From: Polydactylus sextarius
Taxonomy: Eukaryota > Chordata > Actinopteri > Polynemidae
Reading direction: 5' to 3'
Length of the DNA stretch: 64,000 nt
Assembly: GCA_016801845.1 (NCBI GenBank)
Contig: CM028919.1
Coordinates: 6,379,001-6,443,000 of the forward strand
The position numbers and the translations under genes are program-made. Each line of letters opens with the position of its first letter. The first letter of the stretch is position 1. Shown in pieces: positions 1 to 10,860 of the stretch. The notes beneath the pieces are model-generated. The model saw nothing but the letters and a program-made list of their open reading frames with translations. It was not told where the DNA came from and made no database searches.

Positions 1-2106
1 GATTTGCCTTCATTGAGTTTGAACTGGCAGAGGTACGAACAGAGCACACATGGATTTGATATTAACCGATGAGTTACAGTGTTTTGATTGAGAAAAGAAA
101 TGAAACATCCAGTTCAACTGTTACAACCATGAGCCATAAATGCACACAGTGTGTACGACATTAGAGATAAAGGAGAAAGATTGGGATTGAGTTTCAGAAA
201 GAAGATATTCTATTGTAATGTTAGTTATTAATGCAACTGTGCTATTGTGTGTAAACAAGAATATGAATGGACAAAGTAACGCTGCAGAAACTATTCAATC
301 AGAATGTTGTTTTATATTGAAGGAGGATAATAATAGACTGACTAGTGAATGTGATGGTAACATAGTGAGTTATCTCACAAAGAGTCTTTAATGTTAATTA
401 TTTCATGCTCTTTGTTCTCTGTAGGATGCTGCAGCAGCTATTGATAACATGGTAAGTGGGTCACATTGCAGCAATAAGAAGTTAAGATTTAGTTTTGTTT
501 TCTTAAAAGGTCAGAAACATGAGCTCTCTTTTTTTAATATTAATGTTTTTGTTCTCTTTTTTTTTTTTTTTTTTTGCTACTAGAATGAGTCGGAGCTTTT
601 TGGACGAACTGTCCGTGTCAACATCGCCAAGCCCATGAGAATCAAAGAGGGTTCTTCTCGACCAGGTGATTATTTAAAATCGCAGGCACATGCATCACCT
701 GCTTGTGCTGTGATCTAAATTAATAGTTGTGGTTTTAACTCCGCTTTCCCTCAGTGTGGTCGGACGACGACTGGCTGAAGAAGTTCTCGGGAAAAACCAC
801 GGAGGAGGGAGAGGGGGAGGGGGCAGGTGGAGAAACAACCAGCACTGCAACACAGGAGGTGAGATGACTTCTTGTTTAGTGTCAGTCCAGTTTGACTCTG
901 ACCATATTAAGAAAGTAAGTCAAGTATAATTTGTTTTTTCGTAGGATGAGCCCCCAGCTAAAAGGGGGAGAGTTAATCCTCAGGTCTACATGGACATCAA
1001 GATCGGCAACAAGCCGGCAGGACGACTACGATTCCTCCTCCGGGCTGACATTGTTCCCATGACAGTAGGTCTGTATGCAGTTCACTAAACAGCTTTAAGG
1101 ATCATGTGTTTGTCAAAAATGTACACTGTAGCTGCACATCTTTGAGTTTGCTTATATAAATATTTGACTTGACTCAAGGTAAACCTATACAGACAGCAAA
1201 GTAAGGAAAAGAAGAAGTAAAGAAACACTGACAGAAATATTTTCTTACATCTGTTGTAGAGAACTTCCGCTGCTTGTGCACACATGAGAAAGGCTTTGGC
1301 TTTAAGGGCAGCAGCTTCCACCGCATCATTCCTCAGTTTATGTGTCAAGGAGGCGATTTCACCAACCACAATGGCACCGGCGGCAAGTCCATCTACGGCC
1401 GGAAGTTTGACGACGAAAACTTTGTTCTCAAACACACCGCCCCAGGTGAGGAGCCGTGTTCAGGGTGTGTGGTGATGTCTGACAATGACTTGCAGGTTCT
1501 CTGTGTAACTAAACAAATGTTGTCTCTTGTGCTTACAGGACAACTTTCCATGGCCAACTCCGGGCCGAACACTAACGGCTCCCAGTTCTTCATCACCACT
1601 GACAAAACAGACTGGCTGGATGGTAAACATGTGGTGTTTGGCGAGATGGTGGAGGGGATGGATGTTCTCCGCGCAATGGAGGTTAGAAACAAAGAGGTTT
1701 ACTTTGAGAAGATTAACAAGGAGCCATTGCAGTGATATTAATGTAATGTTTATGCTGGTTCCCATAGTGTTAGTCACATGAGGTAAATGTTGCCTCTGTC
1801 TGCTCTGTAGCATGTGTGGATGTAGTAGGAAGAGAAAGAAAGCTATTGTTTAAGATGCAAAAAAAAAAAAAAAAAACTGCAGGTGTATGGGTGATCATTC
1901 AGTTTAAGATATGCAAATGAGGAGCCATGACTGGTACACTGTGTACCATGGAAAAGTTAGTGCTAAAATTGTGATAATTTAAATTTAAAGCAAATCAATT
2001 TACAATGAATTTCTTCTTCCTTTGGTTCTTTCTGCAGGCTCAGGGGACAAAAGACGGGAAGCCGAAGCAGAAAGTGATTATCTCAGACTGTGGAGAATAT
2101 GTGTGA
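1..2106 (+). CDS. ppie: Peptidyl-prolyl isomerase E (cyclophilin E), 3' part
   Basis: Nuclear RNA-binding cyclophilin of the spliceosome, with an N-terminal RRM and a C-terminal cis-trans prolyl isomerase domain. The window starts inside the RRM. Exons by splice site and phase: 1-32, 425-451, 584-665, 755-858, 945-1064, 1262-1445, 1539-1681, 2038-2106 (stop TGA). The first three carry the end of the RRM (FAFIEFE, then FGRTVRVNIAKP). An acidic linker follows, then the cyclophilin domain with FHRIIPQFMCQGGDF, NGSQFF and WLDGKHVVFGE, so the catalytic Arg/Phe/Gln and Trp/His positions are present. The protein ends in GEYV, as in vertebrate PPIE. Odd point: the junction after 1064 reads ACAGTAGGT, where ACAG|GTAGGT would be expected. 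The only in-frame join drops one or two residues of the usual MTAENF. The 5' exons lie before the window. Confidence 0.95.
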
Positions 2107-2245
2107 AAACAAATCAAACAAGTTGATGCTTGTTTAGTGTGTGTATGTGTGTGTGTGTGTTTGTAGGCTCGGTGTGTCTGAGAGCGCGGTTGTGTTTATG
2201 GTCTTTTGTACCTGGAAGCCAAATTTTCTGTCATGTAAATATTTC

Positions 2246-2251
2246 AATAAA
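2246..2251 (+). terminator. ppie: Polyadenylation signal of ppie
   Basis: A canonical AATAAA lies 140 bases after the ppie stop codon, preceded by a short TG-rich 3' UTR. Cleavage is expected about 15-25 bases downstream. Confidence 0.75.
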
Positions 2252-2512
2252 CACCTTTTTATGAAGAAACTGCAGTTGAATGTCTTATTACTTCATACTA
2301 AATAAATGTCACGTGGTTGTTCAGCTTTAAAACTCTTCATACACATATTGTCTTAATTAGTAAAGAATATTTTTTTCGCTCATTAAACCAAATGCAGTCT
2401 TGGGTTTTTCCAAAGGCATGGTAAAGAAATAATTGAATTTAATGGCCAAGTGTCAAACTACCACACTGTAAATCAGAATTAAAGTAGTAGCGTTGAATCA
2501 GGCAGCTGAATT

Positions 2513-2899
2513 GTTTTGGATCCTTGGAGATGTTTCATCTTTATCCAAAACTCTTCTGATGGAGAAAGTTTCCCTCAGTTTATCCTCAGTGGGTGGGCAG
2601 CTACTAGTTATCATGACAATGATCGTGATCACTAAACAAGACTTCATGACCCATCTGCCTCAGGTGGGAGAAACAACTGTGACCATTTGACCTCAGGTGA
2701 GCAACCGTCACAGTAACCAGGAGCTCCGCAGTGACCGGAACTGAACGGCCACCGTAGAAACTACCTGAGCTCCCTGAGGACCGTCATTTGAACACTATAC
2801 CTGCAGAGTCCACTCAGAGGATAAACTAATTGTCCATCTCTCCATCAGAACTGAAGGACACTTCTGGATGAAGGTGAAACATCTTCATGGATCTACAAC
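2513..2899. repeat. Inverted-repeat-bounded element between ppie and the first connexin
   Basis: About 38 bases at 2513-2552 (core GATGTTTCATCTTTATCC) match the reverse complement of 2860-2899 (core GGATGAAGGTGAAACATC) at roughly 75-80 percent, counted by eye. The 300 bases between hold no gene. This could be a small non-autonomous DNA element or a copy of a fish interspersed repeat. I do not recognise the family. Confidence 0.4.
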
Positions 2900-3099
2900 A
2901 GCCTCAGATTAAACACCGTCGGATACAATAACCTGGATGATTAATGCGTTTCGAGTTCAAACCAGTAAAGCGCAGGGAGTTTGTTTTTGGTTTGTTATTA
3001 TTTTACATTTGTTCAACCACTGAAATAAACTTGAAAAGCAGTAGGTGAAATGTCGCACGATTCTGTTCACTCACTTGGTCCAATGGGTGTTTGTTGGTG

Positions 3100-3271
3100 T
3101 GCAGTATAGAGCCACACCTGAGCAGGTTTGGTGCTCTGAAGACATGGCTGGAAAACAACTCCACCCCTCGACTCTCGTCCTGTTGAGAAATCTGCACTCA
3201 TCGGTGAGACTCATCCAAAGCCTGTTCCTCCGCTCCGACACTGAACCGCGGCGACGGACTGTAAAGAAACA
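3100..3271 (+). other. gjb4: Probable noncoding first exon of the gjb4-like connexin
   Basis: A good donor (GTAAGTATT) begins at 3272 and an acceptor after a long pyrimidine tract ends at 3768 (or 3771), about 36 bases before the connexin ATG. Connexin genes usually have one untranslated exon, one intron and a single coding exon, so the exon is placed upstream of 3272. Its 5' limit is a guess, as no clear TATA box is visible. Confidence 0.45.
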
Positions 3272-3804
3272 GTAAGTATTCAAACTGATTCTTTTAAGTT
3301 TCTACCGAGCGTGATATTAATAATGCGAACTCGTTTGGATTTGTCCGAGAGAATAAAAAGGGTTTTTAGACTTTTTGGATGCGCGTAATTGGGCACGAAT
3401 GTACAGATTTAAAAGTCGCCGTCGCTTTGAGTAACACCGAGAGTGATTTGAGTAAGAGTTGTGTAATTGTCAGCGACGGATAAAAGTTTTGCTTATAGCA
3501 AGTAGGAATATGAAATTAACAGTTTGTTAACCAATAGAGTGACTTGTGCTGATTTTATGTTTATTTCTGTTTAATGTTTTTGATGCTTCCGAAATGTAAA
3601 CACATGCTCATGATCCAGTTTATCCACAGTTTGTTTCCTCGTTCTTTTGCCTCTCTCTTTTTTTTTTTTTTTTTTTGGTCTGACATTTTGTCTCAAGCTG
3701 ATAGAGATCATAAGTCTTTTTTTTTTCTGCTATTTCAACTGTTAAGAGCTTTCCCTGTCTTCCATCAGCAGGAAAGAGAAGGCAGACTGTGAACAAACCC
3801 CGTC

Positions 3805-4593
3805 ATGAACTGGGCATTCCTCCAGGGCCTCCTCAGCGGGGTGAACAAGTACTCCACAGCCTTTGGCCGAGTGTGGCTCTCTATCGTCTTCCTCTTCAGG
3901 GTCATGGTATTTGTGGTAGCGGCAGAGAAAGTATGGGGCGACGAGCAGAAGGACTTCAAATGCAATACGGCACAGCCCGGTTGCCACAATGTCTGCTATG
4001 ACCACTTCTTCCCAGTGTCCCACGTCCGACTGTGGGCCCTGCAGCTCATCTTCGTCACCTGCCCCTCGCTGCTGGTGGTGATGCACGTAGCCTACAGGGA
4101 AGACAGAGAAAGGAAACACCGACTCAAGTATGGCGAAAACTGCAGACGTCTCTACGAGAACACTGGCAAGAAGCGCGGCGGCCTGTGGTGGACCTACATT
4201 CTCACTTTAGTCTTCAAAATAGGTGTGGACGCCGTCTTTGTGTATCTCCTCTACCATATCTATGAGGGCTACGACTTCCCATCGCTCATCAAGTGTGAGC
4301 AGAAGCCCTGTCCCAACCAGGTGGACTGTTTCATCGCTCGGCCCACCGAAAAACGAATCTTCACCCTCTTCATGGTGGTCACCAGCCTGGCCTGCATCGC
4401 GCTTTCCATTTTTGAAATTCTCTACCTGGTCGGCAAACGCTTCCACGAATGTCTCTCCGGGATCCATCACTCTCGCCGCATGGTGGTGACCAACACAATT
4501 TCAAGTGGAAGCAACTTGATGGAGTCAAACACTATGACGAGTAAAAGCACACCTCAGACCCCTGCACCAGCATACAATGCTGTCATCTCCTGA
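3805..4593 (+). CDS. gjb4: Gap junction beta protein, connexin 30.3/GJB4-like
   Basis: Beta connexin of 262 residues. Six such subunits form a hemichannel, and docked hemichannels make gap junctions passing ions and small metabolites between cells. The ORF is a single exon. Starting at ATG 3805 gives MNWAFLQGLLSGVNKYST, which is the GJB4 amino terminus as I recall it. There are four membrane segments at about residues 21-41, 75-96, 130-150 and 185-206. Extracellular loop 1 has Cys53, 60 and 64 (C-x6-C-x3-C) and loop 2 has Cys164, 169 and 175 (C-x4-C-x5-C), so all six docking cysteines are present. The cytoplasmic tail is short and Ser/Thr-rich. It lies just upstream of a gjb3-like gene on the same strand, as the GJB5-GJB4-GJB3 cluster does in mammals. 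GJB5 is the next-closest candidate, and the orthology is inferred. Confidence 0.9.
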   Translation: MNWAFLQGLLSGVNKYSTAFGRVWLSIVFLFRVMVFVVAAEKVWGDEQKDFKCNTAQPGCHNVCYDHFFPVSHVRLWALQLIFVTCPSLLVVMHVAYREDRERKHRLKYGENCRRLYENTGKKRGGLWWTYILTLVFKIGVDAVFVYLLYHIYEGYDFPSLIKCEQKPCPNQVDCFIARPTEKRIFTLFMVVTSLACIALSIFEILYLVGKRFHECLSGIHHSRRMVVTNTISSGSNLMESNTMTSKSTPQTPAPAYNAVIS

Positions 4594-5279
4594 GACTTTA
4601 TTATAAAGACTTTAACAGAAACATGGAAGAGAAAGATGATTATCTTCTCTCCACAGACACGTCCTTAAAAGACTTTAACATTAACACTGGAACACAGGAT
4701 GAACTGCAATGGAGCTGGTTGCTCACTGGTTCCGTGTTGACAGTCTTAAGGAATTCTGAACTACAAGACGTATGTGTCATTGATCAGGAATGTGCTCACT
4801 ATTGTGGGTTTCAGGGATCAGATCAGTGTATACCCAGATTTTTACCATGAAGTGCTATAGCCTTTGCTAAGAAAAGGGAGGAAAAAAAGGAAGAAAAAAA
4901 AGTTTGTTTGATGCAGAGTCAGATTTAGCTTGGATGTTAATTACATGAGTCACTCCATGGTTTGGAGGGTATGGTTCTATAAACACATGTGGTTCTCTGT
5001 GTAAGATTTTCCCTCTGCTCAAGTCCCATCTGAAAATGTTTAGCTCAGACTGTGCTGTGTCTTTTCCCCACACTCGCATGTTCTGGTATCTTGTTGTAAA
5101 TGATGTAGTTTATATAATTTATCAAAAAGATTTGAATGATTGTGCTGTTGTATACATTACTGTCTTTATTTGCTGTCATGCTTCTTCATCCAGATGGCAG
5201 AGATCAATGAAATGAAACACATTGTATATATCTCAGTGTTGAGGTGCAGCATGGCTGCATGGTTGTAGTATTATTTTTC

Positions 5280-5285
5280 AATAAA
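5280..5285 (+). terminator. gjb4: Polyadenylation signal of the gjb4-like gene
   Basis: AATAAA lies about 690 bases after the connexin stop and is followed within 12 bases by an A run and T-rich sequence. It closes a 3' UTR with no other ORF of note. Confidence 0.65.
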
Positions 5286-5289
5286 GATT

Positions 5290-8200
5290 GTTTCCAAAAA
5301 AAAAAAAAACATGTGTGAGGTTTTTTTCTGATCAAGGAAGAGAAATCCTTGGCTGCTTTGCACAGAGAGTAAAGCAGCCAGCTCTCTGTAGAAAAGGATT
5401 TGTTGATTCTGCAGTTCTGTGGTTGGACAAAAAACACCCAGACCTTCCCTCTATTTCCAATTTTTCCATGTGCTCCATAAAGCCCTCCCTCACACGCTCA
5501 GTTGCTATGAGAGCACCCTCATTGTTTTGGTTGATTGGTACTTTGACAAGAATTGAGGTGGAGGAGGGGTGTACCACTCCTCTGATTCATCTGCATTGAC
5601 GTGCGGAACCACCCAGTGGAGGAATTCAGAATCTGAATGGATGATTCCACTATTTACACTAAGGGGAGAAAAGTAGGGGGAGAGATGTGGATATTTTCAA
5701 TCTTCTCCGCTGATTTTTTTTTTTTTTTTTTTTTTTTAATCGTTTTCCAAAACGTTCATTGTCACCAAATGTTGAATCTCTTTGAAAGGCGAGAATAAAT
5801 ACTTGAAAGGCGAAAATATCACAGTGTAAATGAGGTATAAATTAAGATAATAGAAGTAATGTATTGCCTGTTAATATATAAATAAGGCTAAGATAGCGGA
5901 TCTCTTGGTGAATCTATTTTCTTTGTTCTCTGTATGAGACCCTCCCAAATTTTCCAAGGTTTAATCCTTCCTCATTCTAGCTTTCTCTGCTTCAGTACAT
6001 TTCCTTCCTGTCACAGCACCAGCAGTAAAAAAGCAATGTGTTTATCCTGTTGTATTGTTCCTGCTTGTTAAGACTTGTATGCGCCGGTTTGAATCGTCAT
6101 GAGCTGCATTCCTTCATGACTGCCTGGACCAGTTATTCACCTGAAAAAGACGTTCCCCACCCACGCGCAGTTCTGGCCTGCAGATGTATTGTGTTCACGT
6201 TCAGGCTTTATGCCACCTAGTTTCCTAAAAAGCACAACTCAAACTGGTATTTATTAACAATATTATGAGAATTGTAGCTCGTACCTGCAAGACTTTGAGA
6301 TGAAGTGTGACATTGAGAGACGGCAGCACTAAGACAAACTGTTCAAAAAGTTGTTTTTCAAATCCAGAAATTAGACCTGTTCATCCTTTTGAATATAATT
6401 TTGTCTATTATTTTTACACAGATGAAAATTAAAATGTTGAGCAAAATGCACAACGAACAACCTGATAAATGAGCAATTCAACTAAATTATCAGGTTGTTT
6501 TGGGGTTTTTTTTCTGTTGTTTCAACACACATCTACATCCAAAATTGTGACTTTAGCTTTGGAGTCGTTGCTTTTATGAGCGTAAAACAAGCCCATTGAA
6601 ATTTCCATGTACTGAACAATCCAAATAGACCTGACTTGACTAGAAACTGGAGGTGTATGAATAGGTCTTTATCTTTTTATATAATGTAAACACAGGAATT
6701 AGGATACCTGAATTAAGCCACCGGTTTGCAAGATCTGGCATGCTCTAGGACAGGCGAGGCTTTTTGATACTCTCTACAACATCTGAGGGCTCAAATCATC
6801 TACAGTCACTGGTAATAATGGGCTGTTTGAAGAAATGATCATGAACTGACACTGAAGATGAGCTTTAGTCCTCAGAGAGTTCATGAATTGTGACTATGTT
6901 ATCCGAGTAGTGCTTTGTGTTAGGAGGTAAAAGGAAATACAGCACACCTTTTTGGCACACCTGTGGGTGTTACATAAATGTGACAGAGAAAAAAACATGT
7001 CGGTGAAGGAAGTCAATTAAAAACTAATAGGGAAAGAAATATTTTTCTAGTCACATGAAGACCAATTTCCTTAATGACCTGGTGTTCACTTGGACACAAC
7101 TCTCTTTGACCCACTTCCTTGCACCATTTCAATAAAATATGTCACTGAGCACCCTCATATTTTGGAAATTTGTAACAAAATTCAGGCTGAAGACATGCAC
7201 AATAACACTACAGGCATTCACCTCAGGGTGTGTCTGCCTCTTATGTGTTCTTGGTAAAGTATTTAGAAACAGGTTGAAACAATGCGACAGCTGTGTTCCT
7301 GGAAACAGAGAAGGTAAATACGACATCATGAAAACCTGTTTAATTGGGACTTTGTCAATAAAGAAATGGAAAAAAATGCTCAAAAACAGATTTTGATTGT
7401 GTAGAAAAGAACATGACAACACCTTATCTCATTTACCAATTCTTTTCATCCACCTTGGCTACCGGAGAGACTGACCCATGAAGTATGCACCTCATGAAGT
7501 GTGTCCTTCTAGGGCTTGACTCAAAAGACACCAATGCAGTTCCCTTTCATATGTGTGGAGAAGGTTTCAGATGTGTGCCCCGTACCTAAAACCTCAAACA
7601 CCAACACTGCTGGTGAATGGAGGTCCATCTCAATCCCATCATGCTTGGTAAAAAAACAAAGAAAAGATTCAGTAATGTCTAAAATGTAAGAACCAATACC
7701 CTTAGCTCCATAGATACAGCAACATTACTGATCAAAAGAGCCACTAATGGTGAGGGTGCAACTGGCTGACAAGGCCAGGTCCAAGGCCTCTGATAGAGTG
7801 GATAGTGCCCAGCTGCAGCAACATGTGGCAGAGGATGTTAACAAGTGGCACATCCAGTCCTCAGTCATGATTTTACCTCCCAACTATACCGTCTTCTTCA
7901 ACTCAAAAGTAGAGGCCAAAACATGGGATGGTAATGCTATAGAACTGATTTGATCCACTCCCTTAACTAAAATGGATATGAAATAGAAACACAGACCAGG
8001 CTATATTTGGAGTAATATCCCTTTGGTGGGGTTTCACTGCCGGTGACAGTGCCAAATAAATTTCCCTTGGGACCATCTCCAGGGGCAGCACTCCAACACC
8101 ACAACTCTCGACTCTTTCTAGAAGAGGCAGTCACTCAAATCAGTCAAACAGATGACACACATAACATCCGCTCAGTGACTTGTTCCCATCAACAGGAGCA

Positions 8201-8682
8201 GATGATACAAACAGACTGAAATGCAACAGCAGTCTGAGTATTCAATACAGAACTGGGGTTTCTTGTGGTTTTGCTTTTTCTGTTGTTGCATTTTCTGTTT
8301 TTTTTTTTTTTTTTTGTTTTTTTTTTTTTGACATGTATGATGTACATAATGGTGTTGTTTTCATTTTTACCCTGTACACTGGTTCTAGTTCTACTATGAG
8401 TATCAATGGACACGACCAACATCCACCACTATGAAATTTCCCATTCATGAGGAAATGAACTTTAATTGTTTCTCACAACTCCCACCACACATATGCACTA
8501 GATAGTAAAAAATCACCCAGGCTGTGATTGTTTTCCTGGTTCCAAATGATTATTCACATGCAGATCAGTCTCCAAATCCCCTTCCAAGTACTTGGAGATA
8601 TATGTCTGCATACTTGACCTGCAGAAATATTTGAATTACCACAAAGCAGTGGCGTGTGAGGGAAGGAAGGAGGGAGAAAGAG

Positions 8683-8690
<8 letters not shown>
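5290..8690. other. Intergenic region between the two connexin genes
   Basis: About 3.4 kb with no convincing coding exon. Short open frames at 6038-6220, 7139-7396 and 7747-7953 lack domains and splice context. A perfect 9-bp hairpin lies at 5351-5379 and a perfect 12-bp hairpin at 6456-6499. Poly-T runs lie near 5717-5737 and 8298-8330. The stretch 7440-8200 is less AT-rich and could be a worn repeat, but I cannot name it. Confidence 0.5.

Positions 8691-8740
<50 letters not shown>
8691..8740. repeat. (AG)25 microsatellite
   Basis: An uninterrupted AG dinucleotide run, just upstream of the probable first exon of the gjb3-like gene. It is therefore in that gene's promoter region. Confidence 0.95.
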
Positions 8741-8743
<3 letters not shown>

Positions 8744-8759
8744 GAACAACCAAGGCAGA

Positions 8760-8940
8760 GCCAGACTTTCTTCTTTAACCCCACCCACAGACGCATTTCT
8801 CAACACTGCGCTCCCTTACCTGCCGAGACGAGTTAAATCTGTGCGTTACAGGACTAAAACGACACTAAAACACCAAGAAAACACTGGAAATATATTTACT
8901 CCCTTCTTTTTAAAGTAATTATGGACTGATACTTCCCTTG
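8760..8940 (+). other. gjb3: Probable noncoding first exon of the gjb3-like connexin
   Basis: A strong donor (GTGAGTAAAA) begins at 8941. A matching acceptor (CTTACAG) ends at 9607, 69 bases before the connexin ATG. This fits the usual connexin layout of an untranslated exon plus one coding exon. The 5' end is not defined. No TATA box is evident, and the AG microsatellite sits just upstream. Confidence 0.5.
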
Positions 8941-9676
8941 GTGAGTAAAAAAAATCCCTTTGATGAACTTTTTATGTTGCCGGAGATGGGTTATGCTTCG
9001 TGAGTTTTTACGTTCACTTTTCAACCAATTGGAACAGATTGTTATCACATCTGTGAATTCGTTGGCTTTTGTACAGTAGAGTAGGGATCAATAATTTGTC
9101 TCCGATCGCAGGAGAGAGACCATACACTGGTAGAAAGCCAAACTTGCCAGAAATAATGCACACCGCCTGTGCGTAAAAGGCTGGTTATCGTCGACAGTCT
9201 CATTGAAGTGCCAAGTCTCTGAAGTTTAATAGCTATCCAACAGAATAGTAGTCATGTTTACATAGGTTTTATGGAATACATATTTTTGAATAAAAGAATT
9301 AAAGAAGACATAATGCTTTTCCAATACATTTCTTTATATTAAATCTGGGTGTGTTACTTTAGTCTAACTTGTTTCCTTCATAACCAGTTTGGCTGCCGGC
9401 CCACTCGTTACTTTGTGTTATTGTTAGAAGCAGTGGAGGGGACTAGAAATAAGATCTTCAGCAGATTTACGTTAAAACAGCTTTGGAAGATAAATTACTC
9501 GTTTAAAAAGTAATGACATCAGAAACATTGGTGTCCACAGAGTGAAAGTAAACAGTTCAGAAGGCAATGAAAACATGGTCACCCATTCTTCATTCTGCCA
9601 CTTACAGGGTTGAGGATAAACTTCTACCAACAAGAGACGACTTTAAGAGAAACAATATTGACTGCCAGGAAAGGAC

Positions 9677-10549
9677 ATGGACTGGAAGACCTTCCAAGCC
9701 CTCCTTAGTGGGGTGAACAAATACTCGACAGCCTTTGGACGAGTATGGCTGTCAGTGGTGTTTGTGTTCCGGGTGATGGTGTACGTGGTGGCAGCGGAGC
9801 GAGTCTGGGGCGACGAGCAGAAGGACTTTGACTGCAACACAAAGCAGCCCGGCTGCGCCAACACCTGCTACGACCACTACTTCCCCATCTCCCACATCCG
9901 CCTGTGGGCGCTGCAGCTCATCTTCGTCACATGTCCATCTTTCATGGTGGTCATGCACGTGGCGTACCGTGATGATCGTGAGCGTAAGTACAGGGCAAAG
10001 CACGGAGATGACGCCAAGCTGTACAACAACACGGGCAAGAAACATGGTGGCTTATGGTGGACGTACCTGATCAGCCTTTTTGTAAAGACGGGCATCGAGG
10101 TCGCCTTCCTCTACATCCTCCACCGAGTCTATGACAGCTTCTACCTGCCGAGACTGGTCAAGTGTGAGGTGTGGCCTTGCCCCAACCTGGTGGATTGCTA
10201 CATTGGGCATCCCACTGAGAAGAAGGTCTTCACCTACTTCATGGTTGGAGCTTCGGCCCTCTGTATCGTCCTGAACATCTGCGAGATCATTTATCTCATC
10301 TCAAAGCGCATCGCACGAATCGCAAATAAGATCAAAAGGCGCAATCGCAACATGGCCGTTCAGCAAGACGACTACAATGACGACCCCTTTAACAACTGCA
10401 GCCAGCCAATGTCGAAGCATGACATGAAGGAGAGACCCCCATCCTTCAAATCTTCATTCAAATCTTCGTACAAGTCTCCATACAGAGCGTCTGCGCTCAG
10501 ACTTGAGGAGAAGATTCGGGCTTCTGCTCCTAACCTGTCCAGTACTTAA
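9677..10549 (+). CDS. gjb3: Gap junction beta protein, connexin 31/GJB3-like
   Basis: Beta connexin of 290 residues forming gap-junction channels in the plasma membrane. Single coding exon, ATG at 9677, beginning MDWKTFQALLSGVNKYSTAF, nearly the GJB3 amino terminus. Four membrane segments lie at about 21-41, 75-96, 130-150 and 185-206. Cysteines 53, 60 and 64 in loop 1 and 163, 168 and 174 in loop 2 keep the connexin docking pattern. The tail is longer than in the upstream paralogue. It contains a short tandem of Phe/Tyr-Lys-Ser-Ser units (about residues 256-270) and ends with ASAPNLSST, resembling the ASAPNL end of mammalian GJB3. It follows the gjb4-like gene by about 5 kb in the same orientation, as in mammals. 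Assignment to the GJB3 group is firm; one-to-one orthology is inferred. Confidence 0.93.
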   Translation: MDWKTFQALLSGVNKYSTAFGRVWLSVVFVFRVMVYVVAAERVWGDEQKDFDCNTKQPGCANTCYDHYFPISHIRLWALQLIFVTCPSFMVVMHVAYRDDRERKYRAKHGDDAKLYNNTGKKHGGLWWTYLISLFVKTGIEVAFLYILHRVYDSFYLPRLVKCEVWPCPNLVDCYIGHPTEKKVFTYFMVGASALCIVLNICEIIYLISKRIARIANKIKRRNRNMAVQQDDYNDDPFNNCSQPMSKHDMKERPPSFKSSFKSSYKSPYRASALRLEEKIRASAPNLSST

Positions 10550-10854
10550 TGATTGAAGCTGAAATCTGACAAAAGATTAAGAGCTCCACCATGTTTTGGG
10601 CTAGAGTCTGATGACAAACCTCAAAAACGAACTCAGAGCTGAGCCAAAATACAATATGTGTCAGGACCTGGAAGCTGACTCATTATTTCTGGATTCATCC
10701 TGTGGGCCCGTGTGTCCACATCATAGACTCGATTGGAGTGTATAAACTGAACTGTGGTTGCCAAGTCAACACCCACAATATTTACAAGTCAGCTAGAGCC
10801 AAATTGATTTGTTAATGATATGTGAGGTGGCTTTTTTTTTTTTTTTTTAAATAC

Positions 10855-10860
10855 AATAAA
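10855..10860 (+). terminator. gjb3: Proximal polyadenylation signal candidate of the gjb3-like gene
   Basis: AATAAA lies 306 bases after the stop codon, following a T run. A second AATAAA at 11626-11631 could give a longer 3' UTR. The sequence alone does not decide which is used. Confidence 0.5.

Noticed and set aside
3045..3275. A 76-codon open frame before the gjb4-like gene
   Set aside because: It overlaps the probable noncoding first exon and does not continue in frame into the connexin. At most it is an upstream ORF.
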